This document shows, piece by piece, positions 55,281-64,000 of a stretch of DNA of 64,000 nt. The translations under genes were made by a program, and so were the position numbers. The notes below the pieces were generated by a model. It searched no databases. It was not told the origin of the DNA and was given only the letters and a program-made list of their open reading frames with translations. Each line of letters begins with the position of its first letter. Position 1 is the first letter of the stretch. This stretch comes from Methylocapsa sp. D3K7 (GTDB lineage: Bacteria; Pseudomonadota; Alphaproteobacteria; Rhizobiales; Beijerinckiaceae). The stretch spans positions 4,087,391-4,151,390 of the forward strand of contig NZ_CP123229.1 in the NCBI RefSeq assembly GCF_029855125.1, given 5' to 3'.

Positions 55281-56702
55281 CTAAAATTTGATCGTTGTAC
55301 GAAGTCCAAACACCGCAGCGTCCGGGATGCGGCCGGCAAAGGGGTTGAGTGGGTTCAAGGCGCCGCCACTGGGACGAAAAATATATTGGAAATCAGGCTG
55401 CACGATTAGGCCCGGGATGATTTGAGCCTGATAGGTGAGTTCAAGAGAAACCTCGTTATCGAGGTAAGCGACGGGGCCGGGAACAAAAAATGCTTGTTCG
55501 AGCGTCCTTTCCCGCTCATCTGGCGAGATCCGCGAATAGGCTGCGGCCATCCCAAACATATCGTCCGGCCTTGCATCCCAAAGACCTATGAAATTGATAC
55601 CCCCGTCGAAGTAGACATCAACGACGTTACGATCCGATGGGGCGGCCGATGCACGTGCGAAAATGCCGATTCCCTTCGTTTGATCCTCTCCGGACCGCCG
55701 CCAAATCATCTGGTCAATGACACCATAGATTCCGGTGTTGCCGGAATGGACCAGCGGATTTCCGACGACCAATGGATTGGCGAGCGACTGTCCGTTCGCG
55801 GCAAAGCGCAGATCGTCAAACTCACCGAAATGGTGCCATGCCCCGAGTTTGATCGTGCCGCGCAGCCCCGCAGAGTCCGACGATTGACTATATCTGTATT
55901 GAGCCTCGCAAAGCAGAAACGGCGGATCCCTGAGGCGGAAATTTATGCCGGCCGGATCGAGGATTTCGCCAAGTCCGGTAAATCCGGCGCCAGATGGATC
56001 GCCATTGTACAAGGCCGCGAGAAACGTGATTTGATTGGACGGAGTGAGCTTAAGGCGGACACCCGGTGTCGCGAGCGGATAATTGGGTCCGCCATTGCTC
56101 GGCAAATCAGCCCGCATGGAATCCGGCCAGCCAAACGTGCCGTCAATGTATAATGCGGCGTATTCACTGATGAAGAATTCCGTATCGGCGGACAGTTGTC
56201 CGATCCGGACCGCCAAAAGCCCGTTCAAAAGCTGCTGTTCGCCCCAGGCTTCGAACAAGCGTGTCGTAGGCCGCGCCTCAATACCGCTGACGGTCGAAAT
56301 ATCGAAAAGATTGTAGGTCGAGAGACCCCGCCCGTGGATGACATATGCGTTGATGTGGAATGTCGCGCCGTTCCACCCGGCGATCTTATTGAGATCGCCA
56401 TCGACCGACATCTCAAAAAGACCCTCGTTCGTCGCGCCCTGCTTGACGCCGCCCGTCGGATTACCCAGCACTTCGCCGGTATAATTCAACTGCAGATTAT
56501 ATCCGTAATCGAGCAGGCCATTCTTGAATTGGGCGAGGACCGGGATGCTTGAAGCAATTGAGGGTTGGAGATTGGGCGGCAGCGCCTCATTTTCAGGCTC
56601 CGGCGAGTTGCCAATGGCGTCTCGCGCGTGCGCGATACCAAAAAGCGCAAACCATCCCGTGGCAAACAGCGTGCAAATCAAACCATTGAGGCGCATTCGC
56701 AT
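55281..56702 (-). CDS. OprB-family carbohydrate-selective porin
   Basis: Outer-membrane porin of 473 residues with a signal peptide (LICTLFATGWFALFGIAHA) and the OprB signature blocks QLNYTGEVLGNPTGG, GNGATFHINAY-like GWNGATFHINAYVIHGRGLS, RLFEAWGEQQLLNGLLAVRIGQLSADTEFF, and a C-terminal RTTIKF ending in Phe. The sugar specificity is unknown. It lies between the RND pump (convergent ends, 39 bp apart) and tRNA-Gly. The start Met-Arg-Met-Arg has no clear ribosome site, so MRLNGL (two codons later) is equally possible. Confidence 0.88.
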   Translation of the reverse strand: MRMRLNGLICTLFATGWFALFGIAHARDAIGNSPEPENEALPPNLQPSIASSIPVLAQFKNGLLDYGYNLQLNYTGEVLGNPTGGVKQGATNEGLFEMSVDGDLNKIAGWNGATFHINAYVIHGRGLSTYNLFDISTVSGIEARPTTRLFEAWGEQQLLNGLLAVRIGQLSADTEFFISEYAALYIDGTFGWPDSMRADLPSNGGPNYPLATPGVRLKLTPSNQITFLAALYNGDPSGAGFTGLGEILDPAGINFRLRDPPFLLCEAQYRYSQSSDSAGLRGTIKLGAWHHFGEFDDLRFAANGQSLANPLVVGNPLVHSGNTGIYGVIDQMIWRRSGEDQTKGIGIFARASAAPSDRNVVDVYFDGGINFIGLWDARPDDMFGMAAAYSRISPDERERTLEQAFFVPGPVAYLDNEVSLELTYQAQIIPGLIVQPDFQYIFRPSGGALNPLNPFAGRIPDAAVFGLRTTIKF

Positions 56703-56727
56703 TCGCCCAATAACTTTGAAGTGAAAT

Positions 56728-56801
56728 TGGAGCGGGTGAAGGGAATCGAACCCTCGTATTCAGCTTGGAAGGCTGCTGCTCTACCATTGAGCTACACCCG
56801 C
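56728..56801 (-). tRNA. tRNA-Gly, anticodon UCC, CCA end encoded
   Basis: The minus strand reads GCGGGTGTAGCTCAATGGTA at the 5' end. The acceptor stem GCGGGTG pairs with CACCCGC, the anticodon loop is CTTCCAA (anticodon TCC), and the T arm is GAGGGTTCGATTCCCTT. The discriminator base is T, followed by encoded CCA. Total is 74 bases. Confidence 0.97.
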
Positions 56802-57218
56802 GGCACTTTTAGCCGGTGTGACCCCGGCCAATTGAAAGCCGCGGCGGCACGAAACTAGCGGTCGCTAAGAGCCAAACCTATAGGACAAGTTCGCATCTCG
56901 TCAAAGCCCGTTAGACGTTTTCCTTCTCTTGAAGTCCGTTGGCCGCTCAAGCGCAGAGTGAGTGGCATAAACGCAACATCGCGCAAAAACCTCTGCAGCT
57001 TGCCTCCGCCAAATTTTCATTTTTATCGCCTGCAACGATCGGTTTCACGCGGGCAGTTTATACTTATTCTAACTGCAAAGTCAGCAACTTAGAGACTATA
57101 TAATGTAAGCATAAGTAATTGACTCACTATTATCGTGAGTTCAAATTATAGAAATACGCTAGATTAGAAACGTTGTTATCTTGGCGTAGCGTCAGTTACA
57201 GAAATACGGAGACCGGCA
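56802..57218. other. Long leader/promoter region of the porin operon with an inverted repeat
   Basis: The 417 bases contain no gene. The part after 57050 is AT-rich. ACTCACTATTATCGTGAGT at 57122-57140 is a 19-base near palindrome (one mismatched pair), about 80 bases before the porin ATG. GAAATACG occurs twice (57151-57158 and 57201-57208). TATAAT at 57099-57104 could be a -10 box. A regulated promoter with a long leader is likely. Confidence 0.45.
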
Positions 57219-58958
57219 ATGCTTGGCAAACAAGGGGTCGCTGGCGACTCAAAAAATAGTGAGGCGGTTGTGGTGGCATCGCTGGCTCGCCCGATTTCGT
57301 TAAATCCCCTTGCGGGAAAGCGGAACAGAAGTTGGACCTCGGCGCTTGCTGTGGCGTCTCTCTTGGCTTCAACCGCGAGCGCGGCGCTCGCTCAGGATGC
57401 GGCCGGGCAAGGAAAGACGGGCGGCCAGCTTACGAATGAACAATTGCTCGAAAAGATGGAAAGGATGGAAGCGCGCATCCGATCGCTCGAAGGCGAGCTT
57501 CATCACAGTAAAAGCGAGGGGGCTGCGGCGAATGGCTCCAAGACACGTGTGGCGAACACGAGCAAAAGCGGCACCAAAGAAGCATCGGTGCAAGATCAGC
57601 CCGTTGTGCCCGGGGCGATGCCGCCGGGCAAAAGGCCGCCTGCGGCGGCTTGGAACGTGGCACCCGCACCCGGTTACATGGGCGCTCGGGAAACCGCCGC
57701 GTTAGAAGCCCCGACCCCGGCAAATGAGGATCTTTTCGGCGTCGCTCCATCACCGCTTCCGGGATTGAAGATCGGTGCGTATGGCGAAATGCGATTTGGG
57801 GGCCAACAAAACCCGGACGCCAACGGTCAATGGCAAACCGGCTTTGACGCCGCGCGGCTTGTGCTGCTGCCGACCTATCAATTCACTGACAATATCATTT
57901 TCAATTCCGAGATCGAATTCGAGCACGGGGGTGTCGCATTCGACGCCGACGACAAATTGCATGGGACAGCCGAGATCGAGCAGGCCTATGTCGATTTCAG
58001 AATTGCGCCCTATTTTAACATTCGCGCCCCCGGCATTGATCTTGTGCCGATCGACTGGCTCAATCTTTATCATGAGCCCACCAATTTCTATAGCGTCCGG
58101 CGCCCGGAACTTGACAACGGACTCATACCATCGACGTGGAAGGCTCCATCTGCGAGCATTTGGGGGCAAATCACCGAGGGTCTGAATTATCAGTTTCAGG
58201 TCAGTCAAGCGCTGGAAGATTATGGTGATGATTTCGCGCTGCGGACGGATGCCAACGGTGTCCCACTGTTCCCGTTCGGCTATGCTCCGGGAATTGATGG
58301 AATCGATGCGTTGGGATTGTCGCAAGCGCCCTTGGGGGACTTCCGCCAGCTCAGCAACTATCTTGGATATACGTTCCGTCTGAGCTATGCGCCGACATTT
58401 TGGCCAGGGTTCGACGGCGGCTCTTCCGTTTACTTTACCCCGAGCACGACACCGCGGGGCGCCTATAGCAATACTGGGATATTACTTGGCCGTTCAAGTC
58501 TCACAATCTTCGAGACGGATTTCCGTTACCACGTCCCTGACACGGGCCTCGAATTCCGCGGCGAATTCGTTGATGTCCTGTTTGGCAATCCGGCGAATCT
58601 GCGGGCGAACAACGACACAGATCCCTTCGACAACGTCGGTAAGAGCATGTTTGGCGGATCCGCCGAGGTCGCTTATCACTTGCCACTCACTCCGTTTTTT
58701 GGTCCAATCCTCGGCAGCAATTGGGAAGCCGTGCCATTTTATCGCTACACCTATCAGAATTTCCAGACAGGCGGTTTTGCCGGCACTGATTTCAACTTCC
58801 CTACGGGTTCTGGCATACAACAATTTCACGACGTCGGGTTCGCCGTCTATCCGACGCCGGAGCTGGTTTTAAAATTGAACTACACGAGAGCGATCAATGC
58901 GGCACCGCTCGGAGCGCAATCCGACAGCGTGTTGGGAGGCGTCGGCTTTTTCTTTTGA
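57219..58958 (+). CDS. Outer-membrane porin with N-terminal coiled coil
   Basis: The 579-residue precursor has an unusual long N-region (about 35 residues) before the signal-like stretch ALAVASLLASTASAALAQ. Then comes a short coiled coil (LTNEQLLEKMERMEARIRSLEGEL), a Pro/Ala-rich linker, and a beta-barrel from about residue 185 (LKIGAYGEMRFGGQQ) ending in FF (GGVGFFF). This is the layout of OprO/OprP-like porins with a trimerising N-terminal helix, but the substrate is not known. It is the first gene of a cluster with FMN-binding, ApbE and four-His membrane genes. Confidence 0.82.
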   Translation: MLGKQGVAGDSKNSEAVVVASLARPISLNPLAGKRNRSWTSALAVASLLASTASAALAQDAAGQGKTGGQLTNEQLLEKMERMEARIRSLEGELHHSKSEGAAANGSKTRVANTSKSGTKEASVQDQPVVPGAMPPGKRPPAAAWNVAPAPGYMGARETAALEAPTPANEDLFGVAPSPLPGLKIGAYGEMRFGGQQNPDANGQWQTGFDAARLVLLPTYQFTDNIIFNSEIEFEHGGVAFDADDKLHGTAEIEQAYVDFRIAPYFNIRAPGIDLVPIDWLNLYHEPTNFYSVRRPELDNGLIPSTWKAPSASIWGQITEGLNYQFQVSQALEDYGDDFALRTDANGVPLFPFGYAPGIDGIDALGLSQAPLGDFRQLSNYLGYTFRLSYAPTFWPGFDGGSSVYFTPSTTPRGAYSNTGILLGRSSLTIFETDFRYHVPDTGLEFRGEFVDVLFGNPANLRANNDTDPFDNVGKSMFGGSAEVAYHLPLTPFFGPILGSNWEAVPFYRYTYQNFQTGGFAGTDFNFPTGSGIQQFHDVGFAVYPTPELVLKLNYTRAINAAPLGAQSDSVLGGVGFFF

Positions 58959-58970
58959 CCAGCGCACGCC

Positions 58971-59009
58971 AAGAATGTGCTATCAGCGCGATGCTGGCAG
59001 CACATTCTT
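58971..59009 (+). terminator. Strong hairpin between the porin and the FMN-protein gene
   Basis: AAGAATGTGCT and its exact complement AGCACATTCTT enclose a further CAGC/GCTG stem with a GCGAT loop (one mismatch, one G-U). It starts 12 bases after the porin stop and is followed by TTTG. It could be a leaky terminator or an mRNA-end stabiliser that makes the porin message more abundant than the redox genes behind it. Confidence 0.65.
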
Positions 59010-59033
59010 TGTGATCAGATAGGGAGTTATGGC

Positions 59034-59501
59034 ATGGATGGATGGATCCGCTGGGCCGCCCCGGCGGCGGCGGTTGCGATAACTTTGCCCGCCTACGCTT
59101 ACCAATATTCGAGTATCGGCGCGGCTCAGCAGCACGCCTTTCCAGGAGCCCGCTTCGAAGAGGTTCAGCCGCAACGTGTGTGGAAGGCGCTCAACGGCGG
59201 CAGTGTTGCCGGATACTTCTTTGTCGACCACGTCATTGGCAAGCACCTCTACATCGACTATTCGGTTGCTCTCGACGCGGCTGGCCGTGTCCGCCGCGTC
59301 GAAATCCTAACCTACCGGGAATCCTACGGTTTCGAAGTCGCGGATGCGAGCTGGCTATCGCAATTCGTTGGCAAGAGCAGCGGCAGCGCCCTGCAAATGA
59401 ATCAGGATATTCGCAACATCTCGGGTGCCACTTTGTCGTCGCGGCATGTGACGGAAGGGGTGAAAAGAATATTGGCGTATTATGCAAGCCGCTTGCGATA
59501 A
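59034..59501 (+). CDS. Exported FMN-binding domain protein (covalent flavin acceptor)
   Basis: The 155-residue precursor has a signal-like helix (WIRWAAPAAAVAITLPAYAY) and an FMN_bind domain. The flavinylation motif S130-G-A-T133 in NISGATLSSRHVTEGV matches the S/T-G-A-T site where ApbE attaches FMN to Thr through phosphoester. The start at 59034 follows AGGGAG at seven bases; longer frames have none. Its stop overlaps apbE by 20 bases, so the acceptor and its transferase are translationally linked. Probable role: periplasmic one- or two-electron carrier. The donor and acceptor are unknown. Confidence 0.87.
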   Translation: MDGWIRWAAPAAAVAITLPAYAYQYSSIGAAQQHAFPGARFEEVQPQRVWKALNGGSVAGYFFVDHVIGKHLYIDYSVALDAAGRVRRVEILTYRESYGFEVADASWLSQFVGKSSGSALQMNQDIRNISGATLSSRHVTEGVKRILAYYASRLR

Positions 59502-60396
59502 TCTCCGCCGTTTACGGCCTCTGCTAGGGACTTTTGTCGAAATTGGTGCCGACGGTGCAGGGGCCTTGGCGATGGAGGCGGCCGTCGAGGCGGCGTTCGC
59601 GGCGGTTGAAACCGTGCATCGCTTGATGAGCTTTCATGAGGAGAGCAGCGACGTGAGCCGCCTCAACCGGGATGCTTTTAAAGCACCAACAGAGGTGCAT
59701 CCCTGGACCTATCAAGTACTCGAAACGGCGCTCGATTTGCACAGCTGTTCGAATGGACTGTTCGACATAAGGATTGCACCCACTTTGCAGAAGCTTGGTC
59801 TCTTGCCTTGTCACAGGGGCGATATTCAAGACATCTCCCGGACGATCGTCGTCGGCGGTGCAATCGAAGTGTGTGCTGGTCACCGCGTGCGGTTTCAAGA
59901 CCCCGGGATCCGGATTGATCTCGGCGGCGTCGCCAAGGGGTTTGCCGTCGATCGCGCGATCGACGTTTTGCGCGGCTCCGGAATGCCGTCCGGCCTTGTC
60001 AACGCCGGTGGTGATCTTGCCGCTTTCGGGCCGAAAGGACTGATGGTCACCATACGCGATCCTAGCCAGCCGGACCGCGCTTTATGTCAAGTCGAACTGC
60101 GCAATGCAGCGCTTGCATCGAGCGGTGGCGGATATGATCCTTTGCAATCCCTGGATGCCCAGCGCCCGATGGTCATCGACCCGGCGAGCGGCGAGCCAGT
60201 CCGCGCGGTGACCGGCGCAAGCGTGCGCGCGCCGTCCTGCCTTTTGGCTGACGCCTTGACCAAGGTTGTCATGCTCATGGCCGAAGCTTCGGCGCCCTTG
60301 CTCCGCCAATATGGCGCGAGCGCTCTTTTCGTGACGGCAGATGGCGAAGTCCGCGTCAGCCCCGAGTGGCAAAATGCTGCCGTTCTGGCGGCTTGA
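59482..60396 (+). CDS. apbE: FAD:protein FMN transferase
   Basis: Transfers FMN from FAD onto a Thr of a partner protein in the periplasm. The 304-residue protein has LGTFVEI at the start, VHRLMSFHEESSDVSRLNRDAF, DIRIAPTLQKLG, the signature RIDLGGVAKGFAVDRAIDVLR, LVNAGGDLAAFG and VTGASVRAPSCLLADALTK. No clear signal peptide is seen; export may use an atypical leader or occur differently. It overlaps the FMN-binding gene upstream and the membrane gene downstream, defining a tight three-gene unit. Confidence 0.93.
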   Translation: MQAACDNLRRLRPLLGTFVEIGADGAGALAMEAAVEAAFAAVETVHRLMSFHEESSDVSRLNRDAFKAPTEVHPWTYQVLETALDLHSCSNGLFDIRIAPTLQKLGLLPCHRGDIQDISRTIVVGGAIEVCAGHRVRFQDPGIRIDLGGVAKGFAVDRAIDVLRGSGMPSGLVNAGGDLAAFGPKGLMVTIRDPSQPDRALCQVELRNAALASSGGGYDPLQSLDAQRPMVIDPASGEPVRAVTGASVRAPSCLLADALTKVVMLMAEASAPLLRQYGASALFVTADGEVRVSPEWQNAAVLAA

Positions 60397-60832
60397 TCCC
60401 CCCTTCCGCTTCGCGGTCTATGCCGCGTTCGGGGTGCTTTTCATGAGCGGCGCAGCGTGGTTCGTTGCCGACCGCATAAAAGAATCTTCCGAGAATGAAA
60501 TCTGGCAAGAGAGCGCGGCCACTCTTCTTATGATCCATGGCGGCACCGCTATGGTGACCTTGATGCTGCTTGGCGCCCTTGTTCCCGTGCATGTCGGGCG
60601 CGCCTGGCGGGCGAGGAAAAACCGTGCCACGGGCATTATCATGGCCGTGTGTAATGCGGTGCTGATCGCCACCGCCTTTGGGCTTTATTACCTAGCTTCG
60701 GAAGCCTTAAGGCCGTGGGCGAGCGACATCCATCTTGCCTTTGGCCTAGCGTTGCCAGTGTTAATGCTGGTTCACGTCCAGGTCGGGCGAAAGCAGCGAA
60801 AGCTGAATACGAAGGAAGCCGCCTCCCGCTAA
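60374..60832 (+). CDS. Four-helix membrane protein with four histidines (putative di-heme b cytochrome)
   Basis: The 152-residue product has about four helices (near 11-31, 50-74, 88-108, 117-135). His55 and His73 lie near the two ends of helix 2 (LMIHGGTAM and VPVHVGRAW), His120 and His134 near the ends of helix 4 (DIHLAFG and LVHVQVG). That placement suits two b-type hemes on opposite membrane sides, as in cytochrome b561/DUF4405-type proteins. Family assignment is tentative. It overlaps apbE by 23 bases, so it probably passes electrons to or from the FMN protein. Its end overlaps the convergent CBS-BON gene by four bases. Confidence 0.65.
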   Translation: MLPFWRLDPPFRFAVYAAFGVLFMSGAAWFVADRIKESSENEIWQESAATLLMIHGGTAMVTLMLLGALVPVHVGRAWRARKNRATGIIMAVCNAVLIATAFGLYYLASEALRPWASDIHLAFGLALPVLMLVHVQVGRKQRKLNTKEAASR

Positions 60833-61509
60833 AGCGAATAGGAGGCGATCATTTCATCCGACACCTCACGCACACCCGGCACGCTTTCAGCGAGAGCGAG
60901 GAGCGCCTTATGTTCTTCCGGGGACCCAACGAGACCCCAAAGATTTACGACTCCATTTGTCACGACGATATTGCGCTCGCCGAAGTCGGTCCAGGATTGC
61001 TCGGCCAGCCGCGCCAAGATTACTGATCTGATCCCCCGGTCCGCCAGCTGATCATTTTCAGGCTGGGAGGGCGCCGACGCAAGCGCCTGGATGAGATTGG
61101 AACGGCTTACGATCCCAACAAGCTTGCCATCCTTGAGAATCGGGACACGCTTGATCCGGTTTTTCTCAAGAATATTCGCAAGTTCGGAGAGCGGCGTGTC
61201 TTCATCGGCGGAGATAACGTCTTCCGACATGACTTCCGCCACTTTGCGGCCATGCGATTTCGCATAATCCAAGGCAAGCACGCTTGCGGGCGTGACCGCC
61301 TCGAGCCACCATGCCCGATGCTGCTCGGTTCCGATCTTGTCGCGATGAAGCAGATCGGCTTCGCTGAGAATACCTATGACGCGCCGTTCGTCATCAACGA
61401 CGGGAAGAGCGCTTATGTCGTGATCCACCAGCAGCTTCACAGCTTTCGACACGTCCTCCTCAGGCCCAATCGTCACTATGTCGTGGACCATCACGTCGCT
61501 GGCAATCAT
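60829..61509 (-). CDS. CBS-domain pair with C-terminal BON domain
   Basis: The 226-residue protein has two CBS repeats (ASDVMVHDIVTIGPEEDVSKAVKLL to VVDDERRVIGILSEADLL, and VMSEDVISADEDTPLSELANIL to VPILKDGKLVGIVSRSNLI). A BON domain follows (RSVILARLAEQSWTDFGERNIVVTNGVVNLWGLVGSPEEHKALLALAESVPGV). CBS pairs bind adenine nucleotides, but no effector domain is present. BON is usually a membrane-associated domain, yet no signal peptide is visible. The combination is common in soil bacteria with unknown role. AAAGGA lies just before the ATG. Confidence 0.88.
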   Translation of the reverse strand: MIASDVMVHDIVTIGPEEDVSKAVKLLVDHDISALPVVDDERRVIGILSEADLLHRDKIGTEQHRAWWLEAVTPASVLALDYAKSHGRKVAEVMSEDVISADEDTPLSELANILEKNRIKRVPILKDGKLVGIVSRSNLIQALASAPSQPENDQLADRGIRSVILARLAEQSWTDFGERNIVVTNGVVNLWGLVGSPEEHKALLALAESVPGVREVSDEMIASYSL

Positions 61510-61642
61510 CGCGAATCCTTTTACAATAAAAAAACCTGCGAACTCTCTTTTGAGTTCTATGGAAAGGCCTAGATTAAGCCGGAGAAAACGAAGAGTGTCG
61601 GCATATTAAGTATAGCCCGGTCAGTGTGACGCGAATATTTCA

Positions 61643-61674
61643 TAAAAAAGGCCCGCCGGTTCTCCAGTGGGCCT
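61643..61674 (-). terminator. Rho-independent terminator of eno
   Basis: On the minus strand AGGCCCACTGG and CCGGCGGGCCT form an imperfect GC-rich stem around AGAA, followed by a run of six T. It begins about 40 bases after the eno stop. Confidence 0.8.
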
Positions 61675-61712
61675 GTTTGCCTTGAGGCTTCCACGACGGA
61701 CCAAAGTCTGCC

Positions 61713-63080
<1,368 letters not shown>

Positions 63081-63270
63081 TTAGGAAGTTGCACTTTGCT
63101 AACGGACTCTTTTGGCTGACTATTTTCTTTGCTTATTTATTGCCGCTAATAATCTATAAGTCGTTGTTTAAAAAGCAGTTATTTCATTGAACACGCGGAA
63201 AAAGATCCTCTTAAACTTTTGGTGCTACTGTCGCAAGGTCCGGGTTGAGCACTTAGGACAAAGGAAACAG

Positions 63271-64000
63271 ATGCAATTCCGCAAAACCGCTTCCGGCTTT
63301 TCATGCGCGGTTTTCCTAACCCAAGCGGGCACGGCCTTGGCCGAAGCAAGTCCGCCGCTTCCGATTCCACGACCGGTTGGAGCGGATGCTCAGGCACAAA
63401 ATGAAGCGCCGCCCCTGGTGCCAGAGGCTAACTTGGACCAAGCCTTGAACCCGAAAAATATTGACGCGTCCACTAGAGGTTTCTATCGCGCACTCATCAA
63501 ACGGGAAGCCGAAAAAAACGGGCTTCCATCTGATATCGCCGATGCCGTTGCGGCGATCGAGAGCGGCTATGATCCAGGTGCAGTCGGTGGCGTCGGAGAA
63601 ATCGGCCTGATGCAAGTGCGACCCGAGACAGCGGCAATGATGGGCTTTAAAGGCGACGCCGCCGAACTCGCGAAGCCGGACGTCAATATTCATTACGGGG
63701 TGACTTATCTTGGCCAGGCTTGGCGTCTCGCCAATGGCGATCTTTGCCGCGCCCTGATGAAATACCGGGCGGGCCACGGCGAAGAGATGATGTCGGAACT
63801 CTCGGTCAATTATTGCGGCCGCGCGCGCGCGCATCTTGCAGCCGTCGGCTCGCCCTTCGCGGCCGGTGTTTCCGTGCCATTTGTTTTCGAGCCTGCGATT
63901 CCACGCGCTCCAGCGCCGCAACGCGGACCGAGAATCCGCACGGCGGCAGTCAGCCGGGCCTTTTGGGCAGCGCAGGAAGCCAGGGTGAAGGCAATCACAA
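63271..64000 (+). CDS. Lytic transglycosylase (SLT domain), C-terminus cut by window edge
   Basis: Cleaves peptidoglycan glycan strands. The frame is open for 243 codons to the end of the window. It has a leader (TASGFSCAVFLTQAGTALAEA), a Pro-rich stretch, and the SLT goose-lysozyme-like domain with the catalytic Glu in AIESGYDPGAVGGVGEIGLMQV and MKYRAGHGEEMM. A Pro/Arg-rich tail follows. AAGGAAA at 63261-63267 supports the ATG at 63271. The 274 bases between it and eno hold no confident gene; a 67-codon frame at 62987-63190 overlaps the eno start. Confidence 0.87.
   Translation, partial: MQFRKTASGFSCAVFLTQAGTALAEASPPLPIPRPVGADAQAQNEAPPLVPEANLDQALNPKNIDASTRGFYRALIKREAEKNGLPSDIADAVAAIESGYDPGAVGGVGEIGLMQVRPETAAMMGFKGDAAELAKPDVNIHYGVTYLGQAWRLANGDLCRALMKYRAGHGEEMMSELSVNYCGRARAHLAAVGSPFAAGVSVPFVFEPAIPRAPAPQRGPRIRTAAVSRAFWAAQEARVKAIT

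Overview
The window looks like chromosome of an alphaproteobacterium of the Hyphomicrobiales (Rhizobiales), most likely a Beijerinckiaceae-like, methylotroph-related organism. The case rests on lineage-typical features: fused ispDF, the dusB-ntrB-ntrC operon plus ntrY/ntrX, uvrC-pgsA, an ATP12 chaperone gene, a plant-type glutamate-cysteine ligase, a STAS-fused MlaE, accB/accC, and paired CopC proteins with CopD. The taxonomic call is inference from memory of protein families; no search was run.

Layout. 1-5.3 kb: pgsA (cut by the window edge), uvrC, an AT-richer orphan GT11-type glycosyltransferase, ispDF. 5.5-9.3 kb: dusB-ntrB-ntrC. 9.4-19.4 kb: ATP12, DUF4260, then pccB and pccA separated by a module of multicopper oxidase, a 28-residue membrane peptide and a TonB-dependent receptor. 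19.4-24.5 kb: ntrY-ntrX and an APC permease on the minus strand, so the usual ntrBC-ntrYX block is split and inverted here. 24.7-31.4 kb: a minus-strand run of dipeptide epimerase, DUF4010 membrane protein, VIT/CCC1 transporter, CopC-like, CopD, CopC, an outer-membrane-type protein and a Cys/His-rich secreted protein, with a Fur-superfamily-like operator upstream. 31.6-35.6 kb: Mla-type lipid transporter (mlaE, mlaF, mlaD, auxiliary lipoprotein). 35.6-44.9 kb: MATE pump, DUF937 glycine-rich protein, gshA, an Ivy-like lysozyme-inhibitor candidate, rsmE, ubiA, DUF1328, trmFO. 45-47.3 kb: an orphan Wzc-type tyrosine autokinase. 48-50.5 kb: aroQ-accB-accC. 50.9-56.7 kb: RND efflux pair and an OprB porin. 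56.7-60.8 kb: tRNA-Gly(UCC), then porin, FMN-binding protein, ApbE and a four-histidine membrane protein. 60.8-64 kb: CBS-BON protein, enolase, and a lytic transglycosylase cut by the right edge.

Most of the window is housekeeping. The accessory parts most worth study are three envelope modules: (i) multicopper oxidase / mini-membrane protein / TonB receptor inside the propionyl-CoA carboxylase locus; (ii) the CopC-CopD-CopC operon, in which one CopC has lost its copper ligands and two operons may share a metalloregulator site; (iii) the porin / covalent-FMN protein / ApbE / putative di-heme membrane protein operon, which looks like a small extracytoplasmic electron-transfer chain. Three small features come directly from reading the sequence: the 28-aa membrane peptide at 14621-14707, the 57-aa DUF1328 gene at 43199-43372, and the encoded-CCA tRNA-Gly.
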